The notes beneath the pieces were generated by a model. It was not told where the DNA came from. It made no database searches and worked only from the letters and a program-made list of their open reading frames with translations. 64,000 nt of DNA from Gammaproteobacteria bacterium (lineage in GTDB: Bacteria > Pseudomonadota > Gammaproteobacteria > Steroidobacterales > Steroidobacteraceae), in NCBI GenBank assembly GCA_005878835.1, contig VBMV01000062.1, positions 40,796 through 104,795 of the forward strand, in the 5' to 3' direction. Below are positions 1 through 8,327 of this stretch, in pieces. Position 1 is the first letter of the stretch. Each line of letters begins with the position of its first letter. A program made the translations under genes and the position numbers.

Positions 1-919
1 CGGTGACCACGCTGCAATCGTCGAGGATCTGGTAGCCGGATTCATGGCCGATGAAGATCTGCACCCCTTCGGCCTTCAGGCTCTGGTCGAGCAGGTGCAG
101 AAAGTCGCGCTTTTCGTTGAACGCCTCGAACAGCCGCCGCAGCTTCTCCATGCCGGTGAGCTCGGCCATGCCCATGAGGTTGGTCTCGCCCTTGATGACG
201 TACTCGAGCCGCCCTTCCGCGCCGCTCTCGAACACCTGCTGGGCGACCGCGATCGCCTCCAGCATGATCTGGTTCATGTGTGCGTGTGCCTCGGACAGCT
301 GGCGCAGGATCTCCTGGCGCACCTCGCGCAGCGTGCGCCCGCGGAACTGCTCGTTCAGAAAGTTCGAGGCACGCTTGAGCTCGTCGGGCGAGTAATGGCG
401 CTCGAGCTGGATGATGCGGTTCTGCACCTCGCGGTCGTTGAACACCAGTACCACCAGCACCCGGTTCTCCGACAGCGCGACGAACTCCATCTGGGTGATG
501 GAGGCCTGCCGGGTGCGCGGCAGCGTCACCACACCGGCGAGCTGGGTCGCGCTCGACAGCACCTGCGACACCGTCGCGATCAGGTCCGTGGGGTGGTCGC
601 GGCTCGCCTCGACCTGGCGGCGCAGCTCGGCGCTCGCCGCCTCATCGAGCGGCCGCAGCTGCAGCAGTGTGTCGACGAAGAAACGGTAGCCCTTGTCGGT
701 GGGTACACGGCCGGCGGAGGTATGGGGTGAGGCGACGAACCCCAGCTCCTCGAGATCCGCCATGACGTTGCGCACGGTGGCCGAGCTGAGCTGCAGCCCG
801 GATTCGCGCGATAGCGCCCGCGAGCCCACCGGCTGACCGTCCCGGATGTAACTCTCGATGAGTATGCGCAGCAGGTGCTGAGCCCGCTCGCCTAGTGCCT
901 CGTCCCGATCGTGTGCCAT
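1..919 (-). CDS. hrcA: Heat-inducible transcription repressor HrcA (3' end cut by window edge)
   Basis: Reverse complement from ATG at 919 reads MAHDRDEALGERAQHLLRILIESYIRDGQPVGSRALSRESGLQLSSATVRNVMADLEELGFVASPHTSAGRVPTDKGYRFFVD, matching the HrcA N-terminal HTH. Open to the window edge. Confidence 0.93.
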   Translation of the reverse strand, partial: MAHDRDEALGERAQHLLRILIESYIRDGQPVGSRALSRESGLQLSSATVRNVMADLEELGFVASPHTSAGRVPTDKGYRFFVDTLLQLRPLDEAASAELRRQVEASRDHPTDLIATVSQVLSSATQLAGVVTLPRTRQASITQMEFVALSENRVLVVLVFNDREVQNRIIQLERHYSPDELKRASNFLNEQFRGRTLREVRQEILRQLSEAHAHMNQIMLEAIAVAQQVFESGAEGRLEYVIKGETNLMGMAELTGMEKLRRLFEAFNEKRDFLHLLDQSLKAEGVQIFIGHESGYQILDDCSVVT

Positions 920-1063
920 AAGCCGATCATGCACAGCCGCGGGCGGAAAGCTAGCTTTGGCGTGCGTCGACCGTCAAGCACGCCCTCACCAGGCTGTTGC
1001 CGGGGATGGGAATTGCGCCATTGGCTGGAAGGCGCGCCAGCGTGTTACAAAGGCCCGCCCGCA

Positions 1064-1978
1064 ATGCGGGCGGCTTTACAGGGGGCTGCCTTGGCCTTTC
1101 CGGTGCGCTGCTGCGCCTTAGTAGGCAGATTCGCGGATCCGCGCATCGCGGAGAGCGTGAGCACGCTGCTGCCGCACCTCGCCAGCCGGGGCGTGCAGGT
1201 GCTGGTGAGTGAGAAGGCCATGCTCGCCGCAAGCGCCACCGCGGTCACACGCGTCCCGGAACGGGAGTTTGGCGAGCGTGCCGACCTGGTCATCGCCATC
1301 GGCGGTGACGGCACGCTGCTGTACGCCGCGCGCCTGGTCGCGCGCCACGGCGTGCCGCTGCTCGGCGTCAACCGCGGGCGCCTCGGGTTCCTCACCGACG
1401 TCATGCCGCAGGACATGCTGCCCTCGGTGGACGCGGCCCTCGCCGGGCAGCTGGACGCGGACGAGCGGCCGCTCCTGGCGGCGCAGCTGCACGGCGCCCC
1501 CGGACAGCTGGCGCAGGGCTACGCGCTCAATGACGTGGTGATGCAGAAACGCGAGACCGGGCGCACGCTCGACTTCGAGACCCGCATCAACGACCATTAT
1601 GTCAACACGCACGACGGTGACGGCATCATCGTGGCGAGCGCCACCGGCTCGACCGCCTACGCGCTCTCGTGCGGTGGCCCGATCATCGAACCGCACCTGG
1701 AGGCGCTGGTGATCGCCCCGATCTGCGCCCACACCCTGTCGGATCGCCCGATCGTGGTGTCGGCGCGCTCGGTCATCGACGTGGCGCTGCTCGAGCGCCC
1801 CGACACCCAGGCGCAGGTCACCTGCGACGGCGCAGTGCTCGGCGCCCTCGTGCCCGGCGGCCGCCTGGAGGTGCGCGCCGCCACCGAGCGCATCACCCTG
1901 CTGCACCCCGCAGACCACGACTACTACAAGCTGCTGCGCTCGAAACTGCACTGGGGCCGCGGCAGCTTCGAGCGCTGA
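1064..1978 (+). CDS. nadK: NAD kinase
   Basis: ORF 911..1978; GGDGTLL, GVNRGRLGFLTD and ATGSTAYALSCGGPI motifs. Likely start ATG 1064. Confidence 0.93.
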   Translation: MRAALQGAALAFPVRCCALVGRFADPRIAESVSTLLPHLASRGVQVLVSEKAMLAASATAVTRVPEREFGERADLVIAIGGDGTLLYAARLVARHGVPLLGVNRGRLGFLTDVMPQDMLPSVDAALAGQLDADERPLLAAQLHGAPGQLAQGYALNDVVMQKRETGRTLDFETRINDHYVNTHDGDGIIVASATGSTAYALSCGGPIIEPHLEALVIAPICAHTLSDRPIVVSARSVIDVALLERPDTQAQVTCDGAVLGALVPGGRLEVRAATERITLLHPADHDYYKLLRSKLHWGRGSFER

Positions 1979-1984
1979 AGCCGC

Positions 1985-3805
1985 ATGCTCACCCACCTGC
2001 AGATCCGCGACTTCGCCATCATCGATTCGGTGGAGCTCGAGTTGCGTCGCGGCCTGACGGTGCTCACCGGCGAGACCGGCGCGGGCAAATCGATCCTGGT
2101 GGACGCGCTGCAGCTGCTCGCCGGAGGCCGCGCCGGCGCCGAGGTGGTGCGCCACGGCGCCGAGCGCGCGGAAGTGTCTGGCACCTTCGAGCTCGGTGAG
2201 GCCCCGCCCGAGCTGCGGCAGTTGCTCGAGGAGCAGTCCGTCAGCGGCACCGGCGAGCTCACCGTGCGCCGGGTGGTGGCAGCGGATGGACGCTCGCGCG
2301 CCTACCTGAACGGGCAGACGGTGCCGGTACAGCTGCTGCGCGAGGCCGGCAACATCCTCATCGATATCCACGGCCAGCATGAATTCCAGTCCCTGACGCG
2401 CAGCGCCGCGCAGCGCACGTTGCTCGATGGCTACGGCTCCCTCACCGGGCTCACCACCCAGGTCGGTACCGCCCACCGGGAGTGGCTCGAGCTCCTCAAC
2501 CGCACCCTGGAACTGGAGAGCAAGGCGCGCGACCGCGACACCCGCCTCGAGCTGCTGCGCTATCAGGCGCAGGAGCTGCAGGCCCTGCAGCTGAAGGCCG
2601 GCGAGATCGACGCGCTCGGCGAGGAACGCGCGCGGCTCGCCAACCGCGGGCGGCTCGCGCAGGGTGCGCAGACGGCCCTCGCGGAGCTGTACGAGAACGA
2701 AGCCGCGAGCGCGCATGCCGGCGTGAGCCGCGCGCTGCAGGCCCTGCGCGGACTCGCGGCCCTCGATGGCAAGCTCGCCGCCGTGCTGCCGATGCTGGAG
2801 GAAGCCTCGATTCAGGTGCGCGAGGCGGCGCGTGAGCTGGAACGCTACCGCGAGACCCTCGACGTCGACGCGGCGCGCCAGGACGAGGTCGAAAGACGCC
2901 TGGCGGCGATCGAGGAGCTCTCGCGCAAGCACCGCGTGGCCGCGGGCGAGCTCGATGAGCGCGCGCGGCAGCTGGCGGTGGAGCTGGCGACGCTCGAGCG
3001 CGCCGAGACCGACCTCGCCACGCTGCGCAAGGAGCTGGCCGCGGCGCTGCAGGCCTACCGCGCGCAGGCCCAGGAGCTGTCCGGCAGGCGGGCCGGCGCC
3101 GCGGCGGCCCTCGCCCGGGACATCTCGGCGCGTATGCAGACGCTCGGCATGTCCGGCGGGCGCTTCGAGGCGGACGTGACCCAGCAGGGCAACGCCGATC
3201 CCACCGAACACGGCATCGACCAGATCGAGTTCCGGGTGTCCGCCAACCCGGGCCAGCCGCCGCGCGCGCTCGCCAAGGTCGCCTCCGGCGGCGAGCTGGC
3301 GCGCCTGTCCCTCGCCGTGCAGGTGGCGTGCAGCGCCGATGCGACGCGCTGCATGGTGTTCGATGAGGTCGACGCCGGGATCGGCGGCGCGGTGGCCGAG
3401 ATCGTCGGCCGCGAGCTGCGCGCGCTCGGCGCAGGCGCCCAGGTGCTGTGCGTGACGCATCTGCCGCAGGTGGCCTGCCAGGCGCATCACCAGCTGCGCG
3501 TCACCAAGCTCACCGACGGGCGCACCACGCGCATCACGGTCAGCGAGCTCAGCGCCAAGGATCGCGTCGAGGAGCTGGCGCGCATGCTGGGCGGCATCGA
3601 GGTGAGCGGCAAGGCGCGCGAGCACGCCCGCGAGATGCTGCACGCCGCCACCCTGGTGCCGGGCAAAGCGGTGCGCGGGGAAGCCGACCACGCCCCGCCC
3701 GCCTCCGGGGAGACGACCCCGGTGGCCACGCTGCGCGGTGTGGTGCCGCCCGCCGAGGACGAGACCGTGCGACAGCCGCGGCCGCCCGCCGCCCGGGGCC
3801 GCTAG
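1985..3805 (+). CDS. recN: DNA repair protein RecN
   Basis: MLTHLQIRDFAIIDSVELELRRGLTVLTGETGAGKSILVDAL, with C-terminal VFDEVDAGIGG and VTHLPQVA. Confidence 0.96.
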   Translation: MLTHLQIRDFAIIDSVELELRRGLTVLTGETGAGKSILVDALQLLAGGRAGAEVVRHGAERAEVSGTFELGEAPPELRQLLEEQSVSGTGELTVRRVVAADGRSRAYLNGQTVPVQLLREAGNILIDIHGQHEFQSLTRSAAQRTLLDGYGSLTGLTTQVGTAHREWLELLNRTLELESKARDRDTRLELLRYQAQELQALQLKAGEIDALGEERARLANRGRLAQGAQTALAELYENEAASAHAGVSRALQALRGLAALDGKLAAVLPMLEEASIQVREAARELERYRETLDVDAARQDEVERRLAAIEELSRKHRVAAGELDERARQLAVELATLERAETDLATLRKELAAALQAYRAQAQELSGRRAGAAAALARDISARMQTLGMSGGRFEADVTQQGNADPTEHGIDQIEFRVSANPGQPPRALAKVASGGELARLSLAVQVACSADATRCMVFDEVDAGIGGAVAEIVGRELRALGAGAQVLCVTHLPQVACQAHHQLRVTKLTDGRTTRITVSELSAKDRVEELARMLGGIEVSGKAREHAREMLHAATLVPGKAVRGEADHAPPASGETTPVATLRGVVPPAEDETVRQPRPPAARGR

Positions 3806-4230
3806 CCGTTCTTGCGGAAGGCGCAGTTCGGGCGCTTGCAGCGCCCATAAAGAATCAGTGAGTGATCGCGGATCGTGAAGCCGAGTTTGTGCGCCACGGC
3901 GGTCTGGCGCTCCTCTATCCCTGAGTCCATGAACTCCTCCACGCGGCCGCAGTCCTGGCACACGATGTGGTCGTGATGGGTCCCCTGGTTGAGCTCGAAC
4001 ACCGCCATGCCGTCTTCGAAGTGATGGCGCGTGACGAGGCCTGCGGCCTCGAACTGGGTGAGTACGCGGTACACAGTGGCCAGGCCAATGTCCTCATTGG
4101 ATTCCAGCAGCGTCCGATAGATGTCCTCGGCGGACATGTGCCGGGTCGCGCTGCCCTCGAGAATCTCCAGGATCTTCAGGCGCGGCAGCGTCACCTTCAA
4201 ACCCGCTTTGCGCAGGTCCTTGCCTTCCAC
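3802..4230 (-). CDS. fur: Ferric uptake regulator Fur
   Basis: DLRKAGLKVTLPRLKILEILE..HHDHIVCQDCGRVEEF. GTG start at 4230 preferred over the ORF start at 4347. Confidence 0.93.
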   Translation of the reverse strand: MEGKDLRKAGLKVTLPRLKILEILEGSATRHMSAEDIYRTLLESNEDIGLATVYRVLTQFEAAGLVTRHHFEDGMAVFELNQGTHHDHIVCQDCGRVEEFMDSGIEERQTAVAHKLGFTIRDHSLILYGRCKRPNCAFRKNG

Positions 4231-4285
4231 GCGCACTCTCCGGCGAACCGCGGCAGCCTCAGCTGCGGGCGATCCGTGATCAGGT

Positions 4286-4693
4286 ATGATTGCCGGGATG
4301 ATTATCCTCCATCGGGCGCAGCTGCGCCTACCCTTGGGCGCGTTCACGGCCCTCCTGCTCGCGAGCGCGCTCAGCGCCTGCGTCTATCGCATGAACATCC
4401 AGCAGGGCAACTACCTGGAAGGCAAGACGGTCGATCAGCTGCAGGTCGGCATGACACGCAGCCAGGTGCGCTACCTGCTCGGCACGCCGCTGGTGCCGGC
4501 GGTGTTCGACAAGGACCGCTGGGACTACGTGTACTACTTCAAGCACGGGCGCCTGCGCAGACCCGAGGAACGCCACCTGATCGTGTACTTCGCCCAGGAC
4601 AAGGTGTCGCGCTTCGAACGCGACAACGTGCCGAATGCACCACCGCAGGCGCCCGACCAGGGGCCGCCGGTGTCGAAGTTCCCGACGATCTGA
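4286..4693 (+). CDS. bamE: Outer membrane assembly lipoprotein BamE (SmpA/OmlA)
   Basis: Lipoprotein signal ending LSAC; YRMNIQQGNYLEGKTVDQLQVGMTRSQVRYLLGTPLV. Divergent from fur, as is common. Confidence 0.93.
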   Translation: MIAGMIILHRAQLRLPLGAFTALLLASALSACVYRMNIQQGNYLEGKTVDQLQVGMTRSQVRYLLGTPLVPAVFDKDRWDYVYYFKHGRLRRPEERHLIVYFAQDKVSRFERDNVPNAPPQAPDQGPPVSKFPTI

Positions 4694-4699
4694 GGCGCC

Positions 4700-5008
4700 T
4701 CAGGTCTTGCCGCTGCGGCGCTCATGCCGCACGCGCTCGCGCCGCCGCTCGCGCGGGTCGCGGCGCAGCGGCCGGTACAGCTCGATGCGATCGCCGTCCG
4801 CGCACACATCGGTGCGCGCGCGCGGTTCGCCGAAGATACCTATGGCGGCTGAATCCCACGGGATCGGTGCGGCCGGATCGGCGGCGGCGCGCGCCGCCGC
4901 CAGCGCATCGGCGATGCTCGCGTGCAGCGGCAGCTCGATGCTCCACAGGTATTGACGTGCGCGCGTCGCGTAGGCGACGACGCAGCGTTTGCCGGCCGCC
5001 GGCCTCAC
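4700..5008 (-). CDS. rnfH: RnfH family protein (UPF0125)
   Basis: QYLWSIELPLHASIADALAAA..IGIFGEPRARTDVCADGDRIELYRPLRRDPRERRRERV; 4-bp overlap with ratA. Confidence 0.85.
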   Translation of the reverse strand: MRPAAGKRCVVAYATRARQYLWSIELPLHASIADALAAARAAADPAAPIPWDSAAIGIFGEPRARTDVCADGDRIELYRPLRRDPRERRRERVRHERRSGKT

Positions 5009-5448
5009 GGCCGCGCCCGGGCGCGCGCCACGAAGGCATCCAGCAGCGAGCCGATGATCGCCGCGAACTGCGAATCGAACAGCAGTGCGGTCAGCGGGTT
5101 GCGGAACGCAAAGCGCATGGTGAGCTCCACGCGGCAGCCGTTGCTCTCGATCGGCAACAGCCGCCACTCGCCCTGCAGGGTGCGAAACGGCCCGCTCACC
5201 AGCTGCATGCGGATGCTGCGCTCGGGCTCGAGCGTGTTGCGCGTGGTGAACTCACCGTGCAACGCGCCCCGCCGGATGCCCAGCGTCGCGACGATCTCCT
5301 GCTGCGAGCGCGACTGCACCCGGGCATGGGTGCACCACGGCAGGAACTGCGGATAGCTCTCGATGTCATTGATCAGCGCGAACAGCTCGGCAGCCGGCTT
5401 GCCGACCAGCGCCGAGCGCTTGACCTCTCGCATGCGGCATTGTCCCAT
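5005..5448 (-). CDS. ratA: Type II toxin-antitoxin system RatA family toxin (START-like)
   Basis: [34 protein letters not shown]; canonical position divergent from smpB. Confidence 0.92.
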   Translation of the reverse strand: MGQCRMREVKRSALVGKPAAELFALINDIESYPQFLPWCTHARVQSRSQQEIVATLGIRRGALHGEFTTRNTLEPERSIRMQLVSGPFRTLQGEWRLLPIESNGCRVELTMRFAFRNPLTALLFDSQFAAIIGSLLDAFVARARARP

Positions 5449-5477
5449 TACCCCTGGGGGATGACCAAAGACGGCGG

Positions 5478-5945
5478 ATGACCAAAGACGCGCCAGCGCC
5501 CCGACTGATCGCCGAGAACCGCAAGGCGCGCTTCGACTACTTCATCGAGGAGCGCTACGAGGCGGGACTGGCGCTGCAGGGCTGGGAGGTCAAGGCCATG
5601 CGCGCCGGGCGCGCGCAGCTGCAGGAAGCCTATGTCTACCTGCGCGGCGGCGAGGCGTTCCTCATCGGCGCGCACCTCTCACCCCTGCCCACCGCCTCCA
5701 CGCACGTGACGCCCGACCCGGTGCGCACCCGCAAGCTGCTGCTCAAGCGCAGCGAGCTGCAGGGACTGATCGGCGCGGTGGAACGGCGCGGCTACACGAT
5801 CGTGCCGCTGGAGCTGTACTGGAAGAACGGCCGCGCCAAAGTGCAGGTCGGGCTCGCCAAGGGCAAGAAGCAGCACGACAAGCGCGCGGTGCAGAAGGAG
5901 CGCGACTGGCAGCGCGACAAGGCACGCCTGTTGCGACGCGGCTGA
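5478..5945 (+). CDS. smpB: SsrA-binding protein SmpB
   Basis: [40 protein letters not shown]; immediately upstream of ssrA. Confidence 0.96.
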   Translation: MTKDAPAPRLIAENRKARFDYFIEERYEAGLALQGWEVKAMRAGRAQLQEAYVYLRGGEAFLIGAHLSPLPTASTHVTPDPVRTRKLLLKRSELQGLIGAVERRGYTIVPLELYWKNGRAKVQVGLAKGKKQHDKRAVQKERDWQRDKARLLRRG

Positions 5946-5996
5946 GAAGACGCGCGGGGCGGCCCCAGGTGGTATGCTGGTGATGTGAAAGCTGAA

Positions 5997-6639
5997 GGGG
6001 GCGACCGGTTTCGACGCGGGTTGCGAACCTTCAGGGGCGTACCGAGGTGCAGTGCCCTCGTTAATCCTGCTGCAAATCATAGTTGCCAACGACGACAACT
6101 ACGCTCTGGCTGCCTAACCGCAGCTGACCTCTGACCGGCTCGTGCCTGTGCGACCGAATCAGGGGACGCGCTCACAGGATCGCGCTCCGGCGTGCGACAG
6201 GCCGGTGCGTTAAGAGTCACTGTCCGCTGGCGTTGCGTCTTCCCTGCTCCTCGGGTAGCGCCGCGCGAGAAACAAAGAGAGAGCTACGTACGTAGATCCT
6301 GAAGTCTAGGACTTGCGGACGGGGGTTCGATCGAGGGTCGCGCCAAATCGCGAGGTTTGGCTGATAACGGAGCTCACATCGGCGAAACCTGACGGCGCCT
6401 CTCAACAGGGGCGGCATGGCAACGTCGAGGGGTAGGAAGAGGGCCAACCTCAGGCCTGCCCTGTAGAGACTCATAGACCCGCCGACGGCACAGCGCCTGG
6501 GCGGGCACTAGGATCCAGCCGGCTGTGGCGGCTGGATAACACGCTCCGCGTCCACGCACCGCCTTCAGCGGCGCGCGGACGAAGGCATAGTCCAGCCCGC
6601 GGCGAAAGCCACGGATGTGCTGTCCCCCCGCCTCCACCA
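5997..6639 (+). ncRNA. ssrA: tmRNA (ssrA), interrupted in the T-loop: exon 1 5997-6331, exon 2 6623-6639
   Basis: 5' end GGGGGCG pairs over 7 bp with 3' CGCCTCC followed by ACCA (6629-6639). Tag ORF at 6085-6117: GCC AAC GAC GAC AAC TAC GCT CTG GCT GCC TAA = ANDDNYALAA*. T-stem GGGGG (6321-6325) pairs with CCCCC (6624-6628) only after removal of 6332-6622. Confidence 0.95.
6332..6622 (+). mobile_element. Group I intron (291 nt) in the tmRNA T-loop
   Basis: 5' exon ends in U (6331) and intron ends in G (6622), as group I splicing requires. P1: exon GGUUCGAU (6324-6331) with IGS GUCGCGCC (6337-6344), one mismatch, terminal U.G. P7-like GACU (6468-6471) with AGUC (6589-6592) inside an S-like AAGGCAUAGUCC. 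P8 CCCGCC/GGCGGG. P9 GGC-GAAA-GCC GNRA hairpin. Splicing restores T-loop TTCGATT. Confidence 0.88.
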
Positions 6640-6644
6640 ACCGG

Positions 6645-6674
6645 CGGTTCCCGGCCCTAAGCGGCCGGGAACCG
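6645..6674 (+). terminator. Strong GC-rich hairpin just after tmRNA 3' end
   Basis: CGGTTCCCGGCC-CTAAGC-GGCCGGGAACCG, a perfect 12-bp stem starting 6 nt past the CCA. No U-tract, so terminator or processing role is uncertain. A second hairpin GCCCGGGC-CGAAC-GCCCGGGC follows at 6677-6697. Confidence 0.5.
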
Positions 6675-6811
6675 ATGCCCGGGCCGAACGCCCGGGCGCC
6701 ATCGCCAGCCGCGCGGCGCGCATAATTCCTCAGATCCACCAGATTCTCGGCCTGTGCTTTGACAGGCATTGCAGGCAGAATCCTGAGAACCCAGCAAATG
6801 CATGGGGTTGC

Positions 6812-7261
6812 GTGCCTCCAAGGCAACTCTCCGACAGCGAGGCGGCGTATCTGGCCGGGATCATAGACGGCGAGGGCACCATTACGCTCACGAGGACGCA
6901 TCGGGGCGAGAATCGTCGCCCGGTGGTAAGCATCAGCAGTACGGAGTTGCCCCTGCTTTTTTATGTGCGGTCGGTGGTAGGCGCAGGAAGGATTACGAGG
7001 AAGGTCCGCGCGCATGAGCACCACTCACCCAGCTTCGCTTACACCATCTCCAGCCGGCAGGCCCTAACGTTGCTGGGTCGGGTCTCGCCGTATCTTCGCA
7101 CGTACAAGGCCGGGCGCGCCTGCCTTCTCCTCGAGGAGTACGTCCGCGTTACCCCTCGGAATGGACGCTATACACCGCACCAGCGCGCCGCACGTCAAGC
7201 CTTTGAGCAGCGCTTCTTTGCCAACTCAGTGCGCGCAAAAGCGCACATGAGGCAACTCTAG
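6812..7261 (+). CDS. LAGLIDADG family homing endonuclease (single motif)
   Basis: In ORF 6617..7261: LSDSEAAYLAGIIDGEGTITLTRTHRGENRRPVVSISSTELPLLFYVRSVVGAGRIT..YTISSRQALTLLGRVSPYLRTYKAGRACLLLEEY. GTG at 6812 is the likely start; the frame stays open back to GTG 6617. Confidence 0.85.
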   Translation: MPPRQLSDSEAAYLAGIIDGEGTITLTRTHRGENRRPVVSISSTELPLLFYVRSVVGAGRITRKVRAHEHHSPSFAYTISSRQALTLLGRVSPYLRTYKAGRACLLLEEYVRVTPRNGRYTPHQRAARQAFEQRFFANSVRAKAHMRQL

Positions 7262-7395
7262 CCGCGTCTGTCGCCCGTTAGCTGTTCTGGGCGTGAGATG
7301 TACAGCTCAGGTGTCACCCCACTGTCGCCGCCTGCCGCGCGGTGCGCTGCTGCGCGGGCTGGACTGAGGCGCGCCATCGCGGCGCCGCCTGAGCG

Positions 7396-8320
7396 TCAGG
7401 AATCGCGCCGCCCGTCCAGCGAGACGAGCCTCCCATACAGGTCCGGCCGCCGGTCGCGGAACACGAACCAGTTGTCGCGCAGCCGCGCCGTGGCCTCCAG
7501 GTCGAAGACGTGGATCAGGAGCGCATCGCCCTCCTCGGGCGCCTCGGCGACTTTCGCGCCCATGGCGTCCGCGATGAACGATGAGCCGTAGAAGCGGATG
7601 TACAGCCCCTGCGGGTCCTGCAGCGAGCGCTCCAGTCCATAGCGGTTGGCGGCGAGCAGCGGGATGAGGTTGGCCGCCGCGTGTCCCTGCTGGGTGCGCT
7701 GCCAGTGCTCGCGCGAGTTCACCGGCAGTGCCGGAGGCGGCTCGGTGCCGATCGCGGTCGGAAACAGCAACAGCTCCGCCCCCATGAGCGCCATGACGCG
7801 CGCGGTCTCGGGAAACCACTGATCCCAGCAGATGCCGACGCCGAGGCGCGCGAAACGCGTGTTCCAGACTCTGAATCCCGTGTCGCCCGGGGAGAAGTAG
7901 TTCTTTTCCTGGTAGCCCGGCCCATTGGGAATGTGCGACTTGCGGTACACGCCGAGGTTGGTGCCGTCGGCGTCCAGGATCGCGATCGAATTGAAGCAGG
8001 CGGGACCCGCGCGCTCGAAGAAGCTGATCGGCAGCACCACGCCGAGCTCGCGCGCCAGGGGTGCGAAGTGAGCGATGGCGCGGTTGTCGGCGGCCGCACG
8101 CGCCAGACCCAGGTGACGCGCGTCCTGCTCGATGCAGAAATACGGCGTCTCGAACAGCTCGGGCAGGAGGATGACCTGCGCGCCCCGCGCGGCCGCCTGG
8201 CGCACCAGCTGCTCAGCCCGGGCGATGTTGCCCTCGATGTCCCAGTCGCACGCCATCTGGATGGCGGCCACCGTCACCGCTCGGGGCGTGCGCCGGAAAT
8301 GCTCAGGGCCTCCAGGCATC
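7396..8320 (-). CDS. Carbon-nitrogen hydrolase, N-carbamoylputrescine amidase-like
   Basis: VAAIQMACDWDIEGNIARAEQLVRQAAARGAQVILLPELFETPYFC..RKSHIPNGPGYQEKNYFSPGDTGF..GVGICWDQWFPE. Confidence 0.85.
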
Positions 8321-8327
8321 GATTGCC

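Noticed and set aside
1052-1076. GCCCGCC..GGCGGGC hairpin near the nadK start
   Set aside because: Short GC-rich inverted repeat without U-tract or repeat copies; could be chance in this composition.
1118-3961. 947-aa ORF on the minus strand across nadK/recN
   Set aside because: Antisense shadow ORF typical of GC-rich DNA; low-complexity composition, and the plus strand encodes clear NadK and RecN.
6734-6741. ATCCACCA downstream of tmRNA as a possible second tRNA/tmRNA 3' end or attachment-site copy
   Set aside because: No matching acceptor or T-stem sequence precedes it; it sits in the internal loop of another hairpin. No repeat of TCCCCCCGCCTCCACCA was seen between 6640 and 7400.
6374-7024. 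216-aa minus-strand ORF across the tmRNA intron and endonuclease gene
   Set aside because: No family features; antisense to strongly supported intron and LAGLIDADG sequences.
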